64,000 nt of DNA from an uncultured Bartonella sp. (GCA_945285915.1 CALYQL010000004.1:62001-126000), one strand, 5' to 3'. Counted from the first letter of the stretch, positions 49,227 through 58,110 are shown. The notes: generated from the sequence alone by a model not told the origin. Program-made: numbers and translations.

Positions 49227-49439
49227 ATGTCAGATCAAAACACAGCAACATTTAAGGTTGAAGATATGGAATGTGCCCATTGTGTCAAAACAATTACGGA
49301 TTCTATCAAAGCACAATTTCCCTCTTCCAATGTAGACGTTGAGCTTGAAAAGCATCTGGTAAAAATAACCGGCGTTGCCGATAAATCGGCACTTGCAGCA
49401 ATTATCACAGACGCCGGATATACACCTAAAGCATTGTAA
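49227..49439 (+). CDS. copZ: CopZ-like copper chaperone (heavy-metal-associated domain)
   Basis: A 70-residue single-domain HMA protein with the metal site MECAHC (M14, C16, C19; His between the cysteines) and the usual beta-alpha-beta-beta-alpha-beta layout (VDVELEKHLVKITG, AIITDAGY). Such proteins carry Cu+ to CopA; the CxHC variant is common in alphaproteobacteria. A CueR-type promoter directly upstream supports copper control. The CopA that it would serve lies about 29 kb away. The next gene downstream is convergent and encodes a MerR regulator of the Zn/Cd type. Confidence 0.9.
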   Translation: MSDQNTATFKVEDMECAHCVKTITDSIKAQFPSSNVDVELEKHLVKITGVADKSALAAIITDAGYTPKAL

Positions 49440-49468
49440 AACATCAAGCCTGTTTACAATATTGATCT

Positions 49469-49888
49469 CTAATGCTCAGGGGCAGAGAAATCGGCAAGGC
49501 TTTCAATAACTTTGCATTCACGGATTTTATGTCCCTGACATTGCTTCGTCATTTTTTCCAATTCTTGTTCCAGATACCGCAAACGAGCAATTTTAGCCCG
49601 CGTTTCACATAATTGCTGCTGGGCAATTGAATCGGCTTCACCGCATAAATCATTTGGATGTTCGGATAATTTTATCAGTTGTCTGATAGATTCGATCGAA
49701 AACCCAAGACTTCTCGCGCGCAAAATAAACAAAAGACGTTTATAATCCTTCCTCCCATAGCGACGCTGATTGCCTTCAGTCCGCTCTGGCTCCTCCAATA
49801 AACTTATTTTTCCATAGTATCTTATTGTTTCGACGGGACATTCCGTTGCTTTAGAAAGTTCTCCGATAGAAAAGTTATCTTTTTTCAT
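49469..49888 (-). CDS. MerR-family regulator of Zn/Cd/Pb resistance (ZntR/CadR type)
   Basis: A 139-residue MerR protein. The helix-turn-helix (SIGELSKATECPVETIRYYGKISLL) and long dimerisation helix are followed by metal-site residues: C82 in PNDLCGEADSI, then C117 in KQCQGHKIRECKV with H120 and C125. Having a cysteine at the C82 position (C79 in ZntR) marks sensors of divalent metals rather than CueR, which lacks it. The divergent ATPase gene and the perfect MerR operator between them confirm the target. The product would twist the 19-20-bp-spaced promoter when metal is bound. Confidence 0.9.
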   Translation of the reverse strand: MKKDNFSIGELSKATECPVETIRYYGKISLLEEPERTEGNQRRYGRKDYKRLLFILRARSLGFSIESIRQLIKLSEHPNDLCGEADSIAQQQLCETRAKIARLRYLEQELEKMTKQCQGHKIRECKVIESLADFSAPEH

Positions 49889-49896
49889 TTTTTCTC

Positions 49897-49929
49897 TTGA
49901 ACCTGTAGTGACTACAGGAATTATATAAC
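49897..49929 (+). promoter_or_regulatory. MerR-type operator/promoter for the Zn/Cd ATPase
   Basis: -35 TTGAAC (49897-49902) and -10 TATATA (49922-49927) with a 19-bp spacer overlap a perfect dyad CCTGTAG-TGA-CTACAGG (49902-49918). This is the standard ZntR/CadR/PbrR layout, placed between merR and the ATPase gene so that one site controls both. Confidence 0.92.
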
Positions 49930-49985
49930 TATCCGACAGAAAAAAAAGTGCTGATATTTACAGCCCCATAATGGAGTTTTGATCC

Positions 49986-52373
49986 ATGAGTAAGGTCGGA
50001 AAATTCGATAAAAACCATGAGCATGAGGAATCGGTTGAGGATTCCCATAACCACCCACACAATCATAATGATCATTGTTGTATGGATGAGCATGATGCGG
50101 CGCATGAGCATAATCACAAAGAACACCACGACCATGACCACGATGAGAATGAACATTGTCACTGTCATTCTCACGAGCATGATCATAGCGGACACGATCA
50201 TAATGGGCACGATCACTCGCATAACGAACTCATTGTTGAAGATGATGACGTGATAGAAAATGCCAATGACATAGTGTGGCATGTTGAAGGAATGGATTGT
50301 GCAGCATGTGCCGCAACAATAACAACAGCCTTGCAGCACATGCCCGGTGTGCAACATGTGCATGTCTCATTAACCAGAGAGCGGCTCAACCTTACACCAG
50401 ATAAAAGCCACATCAATCTTGAGAAAATAGAAAGTACTGTTGCGTCTCTTGGCTACAAGCTGATTAAAATCGATCAAACGGTACAAAATCCCGTATTGGA
50501 AGAAAAAGTCTGGTACAAAACAGATAAAGGGAAATTGGCTTTAGTTTCGGGTATTTTGCTTGCAATAGCCTATGGCTTATCGGTAGTGGAAGCCAAATTT
50601 TCATTCTGGTTTTTCACAATTGCCGCTGTTATTTCTCTATTTCCTGTTGCTAAACGTGCTTTTGCCGCTCTACGCCATGGTAGCCCTTTCACAATAGAAA
50701 TGTTGATGACAATCGCAGCAATTGGCGCAATCATAATCAACGCGACAGAAGAAGCCGCCGTCGTTGTTTTTCTGTTTTGTGTTGGGGAAGTTCTGGAAGG
50801 TGTTGCGACAGGACGAGCAAGAGCGGGCATAAAATCATTAGGTAAGCTTACACCCAAAACAGCATGGCTGGAAAAGGCTGGTGTGTTAAAGGAAGTTGCT
50901 GCTGATAGTCTTTTGATCGGCGATATTGTTCTTGCTCGACCAGGGGATCGTATTGCTGCCGACGGTATTGTCGTTGACGGAACATCTGGCGTTGATGAAT
51001 CACCGATTACGGGAGAGTCTGTACCCGTTATTAAAACAGTGGATGATATGGTATTTGCCGGTACCATTAACAGTGAAGCAACATTGCGAATTCGAGTTGA
51101 AACAAAGCCTGCAGATAACACAATTTCACGCATCATAACTCTTATTGAAGAAGCACAAGATGCAAAGGCTCCGACACAGCGTTTTATCGATGCTTTTGCA
51201 AAAGTTTACATGCCAATTATCATCGGCATTGCGATATTGGTTGGTGTCATTCCGCCTTTATTTGATGGTTTATGGTTACAATGGACATATCGCGCCTTGG
51301 CACTTTTGCTAATTGGTTGCCCATGCGCTCTGGTTATCTCGGTTCCTGCTGCTATAGCCTCTGGTCTATCCGCCGGAACCCGTCAGGGGCTTTTGGTAAA
51401 AGGTGGCAATGTCATTGAAACTTTGGCTAAGGTTGATCGTATAACATTTGATAAAACTGGCACCCTTACGAAAGGTAGCCCAGCTGTCACAGATATTGTT
51501 ACAACTGAGTTATCTGAAGATGAGCTTCTTTCTCTTAGCCTAGCATTGGAGCGGGAATCCAGCCACCCAGTTGCATTGGCAATCGTAAATGAAACCGGTG
51601 CAAGACATATTGAGGCGCTATCTGTCCAGAATGTTAAGGCGGTTGTTGGCAAAGGTATTTCTGCCGAATGGAAAGGTAAACCTGTGTTTATCGGTGCACC
51701 AAGATTTTCTCCAACCGATGGCAAAATCAGTGACATTTTGAAAGAAGCGGCAGAACGGTTTGAAACCCAAGGCAAAACTGTCATTATTGTGCATCATAAC
51801 GGCCAAGCCATTGGTGTTATAGCGCTGCGTGATGAACCGAGACCTGATGCATTAGCCGCTTTAAATGAACTGAAAAGCTTGAGGATTGAAAGCTTCATGT
51901 TAACCGGAGACAATGAGCGCACCGGAAGCGCCATTGCAAAAGCACTTGGCATACAAGTAAAAGCAGAATTACTGCCAGACATGAAAGTAAATGCAATAAA
52001 AGACCTAGCTTTTGGACATCATATCGCAATGGTGGGCGATGGTATAAATGACGCTCCGGCACTTGCTGCCGCTGATGTGGGCATTGCGATGGGATCGGGT
52101 ACCGATGTTGCTTTGGAAACCGCCGATGCTGCAATTTTGCGCAATCGCATTTCAGATATCCCAACGCTTATTCGCCTTGCACGAACAACGATGAAAAACA
52201 TTCGAGAGAATGTCGCTATTGCCTTAGGACTGAAGGTGATATTTTTACTGACAACAATATTTGGCATTACGGGTCTTTGGCTTGCCGTGATTGCAGATAC
52301 TGGTGCAACAGTTCTGGTAACACTCAATGCGCTTAGACTATTATTGTTTAAAAATAAAAAAGCGGTTCGTTAG
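49986..52373 (+). CDS. zntA: Zn2+/Cd2+/Pb2+-exporting P1B-type ATPase
   Basis: A 795-residue heavy-metal ATPase. The first 80 residues are extraordinarily His-rich (26 His between 11 and 79, many as HxH or HDH, with CC at 31-32 and CHC at 58-60). They are followed by one HMA domain (GMDCAACAATI, C105/C108), eight membrane helices, the channel motif CPC in IGCPCALVIS, DKTGTLT and [16 protein letters not shown]. The final helices read GLKVIFLLTTIFGITGLWLAVIADTG in outline, giving the Lys and Asp ligands of the Zn/Cd/Pb (P1B-2) class. It exports divalent metals to the periplasm. The His tail may buffer or sense zinc. A terminator hairpin overlaps the stop codon. Confidence 0.95.
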   Translation: MSKVGKFDKNHEHEESVEDSHNHPHNHNDHCCMDEHDAAHEHNHKEHHDHDHDENEHCHCHSHEHDHSGHDHNGHDHSHNELIVEDDDVIENANDIVWHVEGMDCAACAATITTALQHMPGVQHVHVSLTRERLNLTPDKSHINLEKIESTVASLGYKLIKIDQTVQNPVLEEKVWYKTDKGKLALVSGILLAIAYGLSVVEAKFSFWFFTIAAVISLFPVAKRAFAALRHGSPFTIEMLMTIAAIGAIIINATEEAAVVVFLFCVGEVLEGVATGRARAGIKSLGKLTPKTAWLEKAGVLKEVAADSLLIGDIVLARPGDRIAADGIVVDGTSGVDESPITGESVPVIKTVDDMVFAGTINSEATLRIRVETKPADNTISRIITLIEEAQDAKAPTQRFIDAFAKVYMPIIIGIAILVGVIPPLFDGLWLQWTYRALALLLIGCPCALVISVPAAIASGLSAGTRQGLLVKGGNVIETLAKVDRITFDKTGTLTKGSPAVTDIVTTELSEDELLSLSLALERESSHPVALAIVNETGARHIEALSVQNVKAVVGKGISAEWKGKPVFIGAPRFSPTDGKISDILKEAAERFETQGKTVIIVHHNGQAIGVIALRDEPRPDALAALNELKSLRIESFMLTGDNERTGSAIAKALGIQVKAELLPDMKVNAIKDLAFGHHIAMVGDGINDAPALAAADVGIAMGSGTDVALETADAAILRNRISDIPTLIRLARTTMKNIRENVAIALGLKVIFLLTTIFGITGLWLAVIADTGATVLVTLNALRLLLFKNKKAVR

Positions 52374-52384
52374 AACCGCTTTTG
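52358..52384. terminator. Terminator overlapping the zntA stop codon
   Basis: AAAAGCGGTTC-GTTA-GAACCGCTTTT, a perfect 11-bp stem with flanking A and T runs, working in both directions. The TAG stop of the ATPase lies inside the hairpin. Confidence 0.88.
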
Positions 52385-52437
52385 CCATTGCTAGAATGAT
52401 AAATTACCGCGTATTGGCAATCAACACACTTGAATGA

Positions 52438-52992
52438 TTATTTTTTCAAACCATCAAGACGATCCAATGCAGCTCCAAAACCATCAAGCTGAACATAGAG
52501 ATTGTCTAAAACTGGTTCACCATTGGCAGCTGATGTCGCTTTCATATTGAGTTGTTTGCCACTACGTATTGCCGCAACAGTATTTTTGTCAAATGCGATT
52601 GGGACGATACAACCGGCAGGCATACATGTACGCACGCTGGTGCTGACAACCACTTTGGTGTCATCAACTTGTAAAGTAACAGGCTTTGACACAAGAACAC
52701 CGAAAGGTATTACCAAAACACCTGATACATTGCCGTCGGCTGAAGAAGAAACATTCATGCTCAATACTGGCTGGTTTTGACCATTTACTTCCTGTCGGAT
52801 CATGGCGCACACTTTTTCATTATTTTGGACAGCGCAAGTAACAGTCCACAAACCATAGGTTTCAGTAAGTGATGATGCACCGTTGGGCAGTGTTACCGTA
52901 CCTGGTTTACTCCCTTTGCTATCGCCAGCCATCGCTGTGGATGTAAAAGCAAACAACGCTGCTACAGCGATGGAGCCTAATAGTTTTTTCAT
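52438..52992 (-). CDS. ialB: Invasion-associated locus B protein
   Basis: A 184-residue exported protein from the ATG at 52992; a TTG six codons upstream is rejected because the signal peptide begins at MKKLLGSIAVAALFAFTSTAMA. The mature domain has the IalB fold: YGLWTVTCAVQNNEKVCAMIRQE near its start, LVIPFGVLVSKPVTLQVDD, and a cysteine pair in RTCMPAGCIVPIAFD. IalB was defined in Bartonella, where ialAB increases erythrocyte invasion; many alphaproteobacteria carry homologues of unknown role. rppH (ialA) lies 99 bases upstream, an arrangement like that of Bartonella. Confidence 0.9.
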   Translation of the reverse strand: MKKLLGSIAVAALFAFTSTAMAGDSKGSKPGTVTLPNGASSLTETYGLWTVTCAVQNNEKVCAMIRQEVNGQNQPVLSMNVSSSADGNVSGVLVIPFGVLVSKPVTLQVDDTKVVVSTSVRTCMPAGCIVPIAFDKNTVAAIRSGKQLNMKATSAANGEPVLDNLYVQLDGFGAALDRLDGLKK

Positions 52993-53091
52993 CTTACAAT
53001 CTTTCTGCAAATAGTTTTAAATATGCCATAAGAAGTCATCTTTGATTTAGAAATACATTTTCTTTATCAAGCGTCAAGCACAATGTAACTG

Positions 53092-53619
53092 CTATTTCCC
53101 TGCGATATGACGGAATTTTGCAACAACTTTCTCATAAACAGCCTGTTTAAAAGGGACAACCATCATTGGCAATTCTTCAAAATCGACCCATTTCCAATCA
53201 TCAAACTCGGCATGATTACCATCTGGCGGAGGGTTGATGGCAATTTCGGAAATATCTCCGACAAAACGGAATGCGAACCATTTTTGTGTTTGTCCGCAAT
53301 ACTTACCCTTTAATGCAATACCAATCAGTTCCTGAGGCAAATCATAATTGATCCAATCGTCCACTTCATCGATCAATTCTATCGAGCGGATACCTGTTTC
53401 TTCATATAATTCACGACGAGCGGCAACAAGTGGATCTTCATTCTTTTCTATTCCACCTTGTGGCATTTGCCAGATTTTTGGAGAACCGGCAAGTTCACTA
53501 CGCCGTTCAATAATACGTTGTCCGACCCACACTTTACCTTCATGATTAAACACTGCGATACCGACACATTTGCGGTAGGGCAAATTTCCTAAATTCTTAT
53601 CTTTTTCATGCTTTGCCAT
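53092..53619 (-). CDS. rppH: RNA pyrophosphohydrolase (Nudix; IalA homologue)
   Basis: A 175-residue Nudix hydrolase that removes pyrophosphate from 5'-triphosphate RNA to start decay. It also fits Bartonella IalA, described as a (di)nucleoside polyphosphate hydrolase. The complete Nudix box runs [20 protein letters not shown] and continues [24 protein letters not shown] and the FDDWKWV end are typical of RppH. It lies between ctpA (upstream on the minus strand) and ialB (downstream), with a terminator between it and ctpA. Confidence 0.93.
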   Translation of the reverse strand: MAKHEKDKNLGNLPYRKCVGIAVFNHEGKVWVGQRIIERRSELAGSPKIWQMPQGGIEKNEDPLVAARRELYEETGIRSIELIDEVDDWINYDLPQELIGIALKGKYCGQTQKWFAFRFVGDISEIAINPPPDGNHAEFDDWKWVDFEELPMMVVPFKQAVYEKVVAKFRHIAGK

Positions 53620-53726
53620 TTTCTTCCTCTCGCAATTCCGACTTATTCAGAAGGCTTCTGTTTTTTACCATGGATATCAACATAGCATTCAACCAATGAA
53701 GCAATTATAAAATTTGGTAAACCAAT

Positions 53727-53753
53727 AAATAAAAAGGCGCGATAAACGCGCCT
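53727..53753 (-). terminator. Terminator downstream of ctpA
   Basis: On the minus strand AGGCGCG-TTTAT-CGCGCCT, a perfect 7-bp stem, is followed by TTTTATTT. It lies just after ctpA. Confidence 0.85.
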
Positions 53754-53762
53754 CTTAAAATA

Positions 53763-55073
53763 TTAGTTTGGAACGCCCTTTTTAGGATCCGGTGGGAAAG
53801 CAGCATTTGCCATTTCACCACGCAATAATTTGTAAGCTTCATTGAGCTGTATATCGTCCTTTGGATCTTTTGGAACAAAGGCAGCAGAACCAGACCCTTT
53901 GTCGTCTTCCTGATTACCTTTAATATGTCCCTTAAGCTCGGATTCACCCAAATTAACATCATAGCCCTTATATTCATCAGGCAATGGCTGATCCACTTTG
54001 ATATCGGGCGTGATGCCTTTGCCCTGAATAGATGAACCGGACGGTGTGTAATAGAGTGCTGTTGTTAAGCGCAATGCCCCGTTATCCCCCAATGGAATAA
54101 TGGTTTGCACGGAACCTTTACCGAAAGATTGCGTACCAAGTATTGTTGCCCGACGATGATCTTGCAGAGCACCTGCAACAATTTCAGAAGCACTTGCTGA
54201 ACCACCATTGATTAGAACAATAAGTGGTTTGCCATTTGTAAGATCACCCGGTTTAGCATCAAACCGCATCACTTCCGATTGATCGCGTCCACGCGTTGAA
54301 ACAATCTCGCCTTTATCCAAGAACGCATCAGACACATTAACCGCCTGATCAAGCAAGCCACCCGGATTAAGACGTAAATCTAGGACATATCCTTTGAGCT
54401 TTTCATTTGGAATTTTGGACTGGATATCTTTTATTGCAGCTTGAAGATCATCGTAAGTTTGTTCGGTAAACTGGATAAGACGCAAATAGCCAATATCACC
54501 TTCAACGCGATATTTTACCGCCTTCACCTTGATGATGTCACGGATAACCGTAATTTCAAGTGGCTTATCAACGCCATTGCGGATGATCGTCAATTTGATA
54601 GGCTTGCCAACTTCACCGCGCATTTTGCTCACAGCATCGTTGAGTGTTTGTCCGCGAACCTGCTCACCATCAATCTTGGAAATCAGGTCTCCAGCAAGAA
54701 CACCCGCTTTTGCCGCTGGCGTATCATCCATTGGAGAAACAACTTTGATTAGGTCGTTTTCCATTGTGACTTCAATTCCCAGCCCACCAAATTCGCCTTT
54801 GGTTGACACACGCATATCTTTGGCTTCATCAGCATTCATATAGGAAGAATGCGGATCAAGCGATGTGAGCATACCGTTAATAGCATTTTCAATTAGTTTC
54901 TTGTCGTCCGGCACGGTAACATATTGCGCACGAACACGTTCAAAAACATCACCAAAAATTGCAAGTTGTTTATAAGTATCGCTATCGTTATTGGCGGCAA
55001 CCGATTGCACCATCACCATCGAACTTGCGCCAAGCAATGCACCTGCAGCCAAAAGAGTTAATTTACGAATCAT
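53763..55073 (-). CDS. ctpA: Carboxy-terminal processing protease (S41)
   Basis: A 436-residue periplasmic serine protease. It has a signal sequence (about 1-28), an S41 N-terminal segment, a PDZ domain (about 90-170; GLGIEVTMENDLIKVVSPMDD and AGDLISKIDGEQV) and a catalytic core with the Ser/Lys dyad in INGGSASASEIVAGAL and ILGTQSFGKGSVQT. The C-terminal tail (GSGSAAFVPKDPKDD) is Asp/Lys-rich. In Brucella and relatives CtpA affects cell shape and envelope proteolysis. It overlaps the 3' end of the EnvC-like gene by 11 bases, so translation is probably coupled. Confidence 0.94.
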   Translation of the reverse strand: MIRKLTLLAAGALLGASSMVMVQSVAANNDSDTYKQLAIFGDVFERVRAQYVTVPDDKKLIENAINGMLTSLDPHSSYMNADEAKDMRVSTKGEFGGLGIEVTMENDLIKVVSPMDDTPAAKAGVLAGDLISKIDGEQVRGQTLNDAVSKMRGEVGKPIKLTIIRNGVDKPLEITVIRDIIKVKAVKYRVEGDIGYLRLIQFTEQTYDDLQAAIKDIQSKIPNEKLKGYVLDLRLNPGGLLDQAVNVSDAFLDKGEIVSTRGRDQSEVMRFDAKPGDLTNGKPLIVLINGGSASASEIVAGALQDHRRATILGTQSFGKGSVQTIIPLGDNGALRLTTALYYTPSGSSIQGKGITPDIKVDQPLPDEYKGYDVNLGESELKGHIKGNQEDDKGSGSAAFVPKDPKDDIQLNEAYKLLRGEMANAAFPPDPKKGVPN

Positions 55074-56301
55074 TCTGGTTCCTTCCCGACTTACCAGCCA
55101 CCCACCAAGGCGCCGGATTTACAGGTTTGCCTTGTTTTCTGAACTCAATGTAGAGCATTGGAGCAGCTTTGCCTATATCCAATGATGCTACACTCGCAAT
55201 TTGTTGAGCGCCCATTGCACCTATTGGTTCGCCAGACAATACAAACTGTCCCTGTGCCACATTGATATGCCCCATTCCTGCTAACAGAATATGATAATCC
55301 TGACCTACATCAAGGATAATCAATTGTCCATATGAGCGGAACGGACCGGCATATGCCACCACACCATCACTCGGCGCCATCACCACTGCACCGGCTTGTG
55401 TTTCTATTGTATCGCCAATGGCTGAATTGTTACCACCGCCAAATTTCTGCACAAATTTTCCAGCAACAGGCACAGTCAAACGCCCTTTTAAGCTATCAAA
55501 ATTTTGCCGGTTTGTAAGTTGCAGATTATTGTCGATTGACGGCGAAGTTGGTGATTGTTGCCGTTCCTGTTTTTCCAGTTCCGACAAAAGATCCTCAAGC
55601 GATTTTGCTTTTTCGGAAAGTTCAAGAATGGTTTTCCTCTGATTACTCAGTTCCTGTTCGGATGTTTTTTGCAATTTCGCTTTTTCTTCTAAAAGAAGCG
55701 TCAAACGTTTCTGTTCTTCTGCTTGTGCTTGCACCTGACTTTTCAATGTATCGCGTTCAGTAGTAATGGATGCGCTGACGCGGTTTAACTCTTTCAAATT
55801 GTCTGAAAGAGCCATGGTTTTTTCCCGCATTTCAGGCACAAGAGCCCCGAGCAATGTTGCACTGCGCACAGAAGCCAAAGCATCATCAGGGTGGATTAAA
55901 ACGGCTGGCGGCGGATTTAACCCCATACGTTCAAGTGCTGCTAACACTTCAGCAAATTCCGCACGACGATTGTTGAGGTTTTCTACAACTTTGGCTTTTT
56001 CGTCCAATAATTTTTTCAGCTTATCTTCACTAGCAGTGATATTCTCGCTTATTTCTCTTTCTTTTTTCGCAGCTTTGACAAGTTCGTTCGTTAAGGTTCT
56101 TTGATCTTTTTTCAGACTATCAACCTGACCAGCTAGTTCTGCAACACGCTCACGCGATAACGTCATATTTTGCTGAATGTCTGAAAGAGCTTTATTGACG
56201 GCATCACGGCTTTGATCGTCCTGCGCATAGCCAAAATTGCCGCCTCCGAATAACAATATGAGGCACAAAATGCTGTTCAGAATGATTTTTTCAATGTGCA
56301 T
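55063..56301 (-). CDS. envC: EnvC-like murein hydrolase activator (M23 domain)
   Basis: About 412 residues from the ATG at 56301, where a signal peptide starts (MHIEKIILNSILCLILLFGG, cleavage near YAQ); an open extension to 56346 lacks a ribosome-binding site. Long coiled coils (about 30-260) lead to a C-terminal LytM/M23 domain (GRLTVPVAGKFVQKFGG...DVGQDYHILLAGMGHINVAQGQ). The usual HxxxD and HxH zinc-ligand residues are incomplete, which fits a non-catalytic activator of amidases acting at division. It is followed by ctpA, overlapping by 11 bases. Envelope role inferred from the family. Confidence 0.88.
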   Translation of the reverse strand: MHIEKIILNSILCLILLFGGGNFGYAQDDQSRDAVNKALSDIQQNMTLSRERVAELAGQVDSLKKDQRTLTNELVKAAKKEREISENITASEDKLKKLLDEKAKVVENLNNRRAEFAEVLAALERMGLNPPPAVLIHPDDALASVRSATLLGALVPEMREKTMALSDNLKELNRVSASITTERDTLKSQVQAQAEEQKRLTLLLEEKAKLQKTSEQELSNQRKTILELSEKAKSLEDLLSELEKQERQQSPTSPSIDNNLQLTNRQNFDSLKGRLTVPVAGKFVQKFGGGNNSAIGDTIETQAGAVVMAPSDGVVAYAGPFRSYGQLIILDVGQDYHILLAGMGHINVAQGQFVLSGEPIGAMGAQQIASVASLDIGKAAPMLYIEFRKQGKPVNPAPWWVAGKSGRNQNDS

Positions 56302-56437
56302 GCTGTTTTTTTGCCTGATTATGGGCCACATTATTTTGCCATTCAAAAAGTCAATTCATGATGAAATGACTTTTTAATCTCCATCATCCTAAAACAGCGT
56401 TAATAAGCACTGAATTTCATAAAAAACAGCAATATCA

Positions 56438-56920
56438 TCAAATGCGATGATAGGGATGCCCACTCAAAATTGTTGCAGCCCTATAAAGTTGTTCGGCTAA
56501 TAAAATACGAGCAATCTGATGCGGCCAAGTCATTGCACCAAATGAAAGAATTAAGTCTGCCCTTTGTCTTACCATATCGCTATGTCCATCAGGACCGCCG
56601 ATGGCAATTGTCAAAAACCGATCTCCGTTATCGCGCCATTGTTCTATTTGCTGCGCAAATAGTGGGGATGTCATGGATTTTCCGCGTTCATCTAAGATAA
56701 TAAGGCGGCCATTTTCAGGCAAACTTTCAATCAGTTTGCTTCCCTCTTCTTCCATGCGTTGTTTTGCGCTTTGCCCGCGGCTTTCAATCGTCTCATGCAC
56801 TTTATGAAATGTCATTCCCAAAGCAGGAGCTGTTTTTGCAAAACGATCAAAATAACGCTCTACCAATTCTTGCTCTGGTCCCTTTTTCATACGACCAACA
56901 GCAAAGACAGATATTTGCAC
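56438..56920 (-). CDS. rlmH: 23S rRNA (pseudouridine1915-N3)-methyltransferase
   Basis: A 160-residue SPOUT-class methyltransferase that modifies helix 69 of 23S rRNA. Features: MQISVFAVGRMKKGPEQELVERYFDR at the N-terminus in outline, the knot region FLTIAIGGPDGHSDMVRQRADLILSFGAMTWPHQIARILLAEQLYRA, and a C-terminus HPYHR that binds SAM and RNA. Size is standard. It lies one base downstream of rsfS on the minus strand, a conserved rsfS-rlmH pairing. Confidence 0.96.
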   Translation of the reverse strand: MQISVFAVGRMKKGPEQELVERYFDRFAKTAPALGMTFHKVHETIESRGQSAKQRMEEEGSKLIESLPENGRLIILDERGKSMTSPLFAQQIEQWRDNGDRFLTIAIGGPDGHSDMVRQRADLILSFGAMTWPHQIARILLAEQLYRAATILSGHPYHRI

Positions 56921-56921
56921 G

Positions 56922-57347
56922 TCAATCAGCTCCCTTGCTCAAAGCTTTTTTTGAAGTATCTTCAGGAATTAGCCAAATTTTCTCCAAATTATAGAACTCA
57001 CGCGTTTCTGGACGAAATAAATGGACAATAATGTCACCAGCATCGATCAAAACCCAATTCCCCTCATTCAAACCTTCAACTTTTACTGGCGAATGACATA
57101 CGTCTTTCAATGCACGTAAAAGATGGTCAGCAATAGCGGAAACATGGCGCTGCGAGCGGCCTGAAGCAACAACCATATAATCTGCTAAGGGCGACCTGCC
57201 TCTTATATCGATGTTGACAATTTCTTCAGCCTTGGAATCTTCTAAGCTCGCCAGTGCAACATTTAGCCGGCTTTCAACAATTGCAGCATCGTCTATTTTT
57301 GGTGATACTGTATGATTATTAGCATTTATTGGTAAGGTGGTATTCAG
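56922..57347 (-). CDS. rsfS: Ribosomal silencing factor RsfS, apparently with a CTG start
   Basis: RsfS binds uL14 and blocks subunit joining in starvation. The conserved domain spans VALASLEDSKAEEIVNIDI, GRSPLADYMVVASGRSQRHV, VKVEGLNEGNWVLIDAGDIIVH and LEKIWLIPED-like segments. The first in-frame ATG (57176) lies inside the domain and would remove about 57 residues. Between it and the upstream stop (TGA at 57378-57380) there is no ATG, GTG or TTG. A CTG at 57345-57347 has AAGGA 7 bases upstream and gives 141 residues, so I place the start there; ATT codons are alternatives. An 10-codon ATG mini-frame (57376 to 57344) ends in a TGA overlapping this CTG. A sequencing error is also possible. 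Confidence 0.75.
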   Translation of the reverse strand: MNTTLPINANNHTVSPKIDDAAIVESRLNVALASLEDSKAEEIVNIDIRGRSPLADYMVVASGRSQRHVSAIADHLLRALKDVCHSPVKVEGLNEGNWVLIDAGDIIVHLFRPETREFYNLEKIWLIPEDTSKKALSKGAD

Positions 57348-57486
57348 CTTACAATCCTTTCCTTCAGGAATGACATATCATTAAAGTAAATGATTGATTT
57401 TTTTTATCAGTTGCAGACTCTTACATTATTTTCAATGAAAATATTATGTTTGGCCTTTTCTTGTCATTACCGAGATGGCCTTTAAG

Positions 57487-58110
57487 TTAGTGTTTTTCAA
57501 GATTATGCAGACGCAATTGTGTGGACGAAGCATTTGACAACCTTCCGTGCAAGTAGCTCCATGCGGGCGGTGCCATAAGAGGAAGAGCAGCAATGTTTTT
57601 TTCGTTGACGCGCGAACTCATGAACGTTTGTGCCATTGGAGAAGATAATGCCGACATTGGTGCTGTTGGTCTGTCTATAACAGCGATTGGCACCATTTTG
57701 ACAATATCACGCCAGCGATGCCAGCGATGAAATGTTGCCAGACTATCTGCGCCCATAATCCAGACAAAATGCACACCGACATTGTGTTGCAAGATATAAC
57801 TAATCGTCGTTACCGATTTATACGATTTTATCGTTTGCTCGAAACCTGTAACTTTTATTCTCGGGTCATCAATCAGTTCTGCGCTTTTTTGCAATCTTTC
57901 CTTGAGTGGTAACAGATCAGCATGGTTTTTTAACGGATTGCCGAGGGTTACCATCCACCATAACTGATCGAGCCCGAGTGCCTGTAACGCCCTTTTTGCA
58001 ACAAGCATATGCCCTTCATGGGGTGGGTTAAATGAACCACCGAATAAGCCTATCACATTACCTTTTTCGGCATGAGGCATATGGGTTTCAAACGTGATAT
58101 GAGGCTTCAA
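57487..58110 (-). CDS. nadD: Nicotinate-nucleotide adenylyltransferase
   Basis: A 207-residue NadD that adenylates nicotinate mononucleotide in NAD synthesis. Signatures: [25 protein letters not shown] (nucleotide-binding T/HxGH), [11 protein letters not shown], the [31 protein letters not shown] block and the conserved SSTQLR end. The frame opens at a TTG (58110) whose last bases overlap the proA stop (TTGA), which suggests translational coupling. An ATG at 58080 is possible but has no ribosome-binding site. Family members in relatives often have a longer N-terminus, so TTG is preferred. Confidence 0.93.
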   Translation of the reverse strand: MKPHITFETHMPHAEKGNVIGLFGGSFNPPHEGHMLVAKRALQALGLDQLWWMVTLGNPLKNHADLLPLKERLQKSAELIDDPRIKVTGFEQTIKSYKSVTTISYILQHNVGVHFVWIMGADSLATFHRWHRWRDIVKMVPIAVIDRPTAPMSALSSPMAQTFMSSRVNEKNIAALPLMAPPAWSYLHGRLSNASSTQLRLHNLEKH

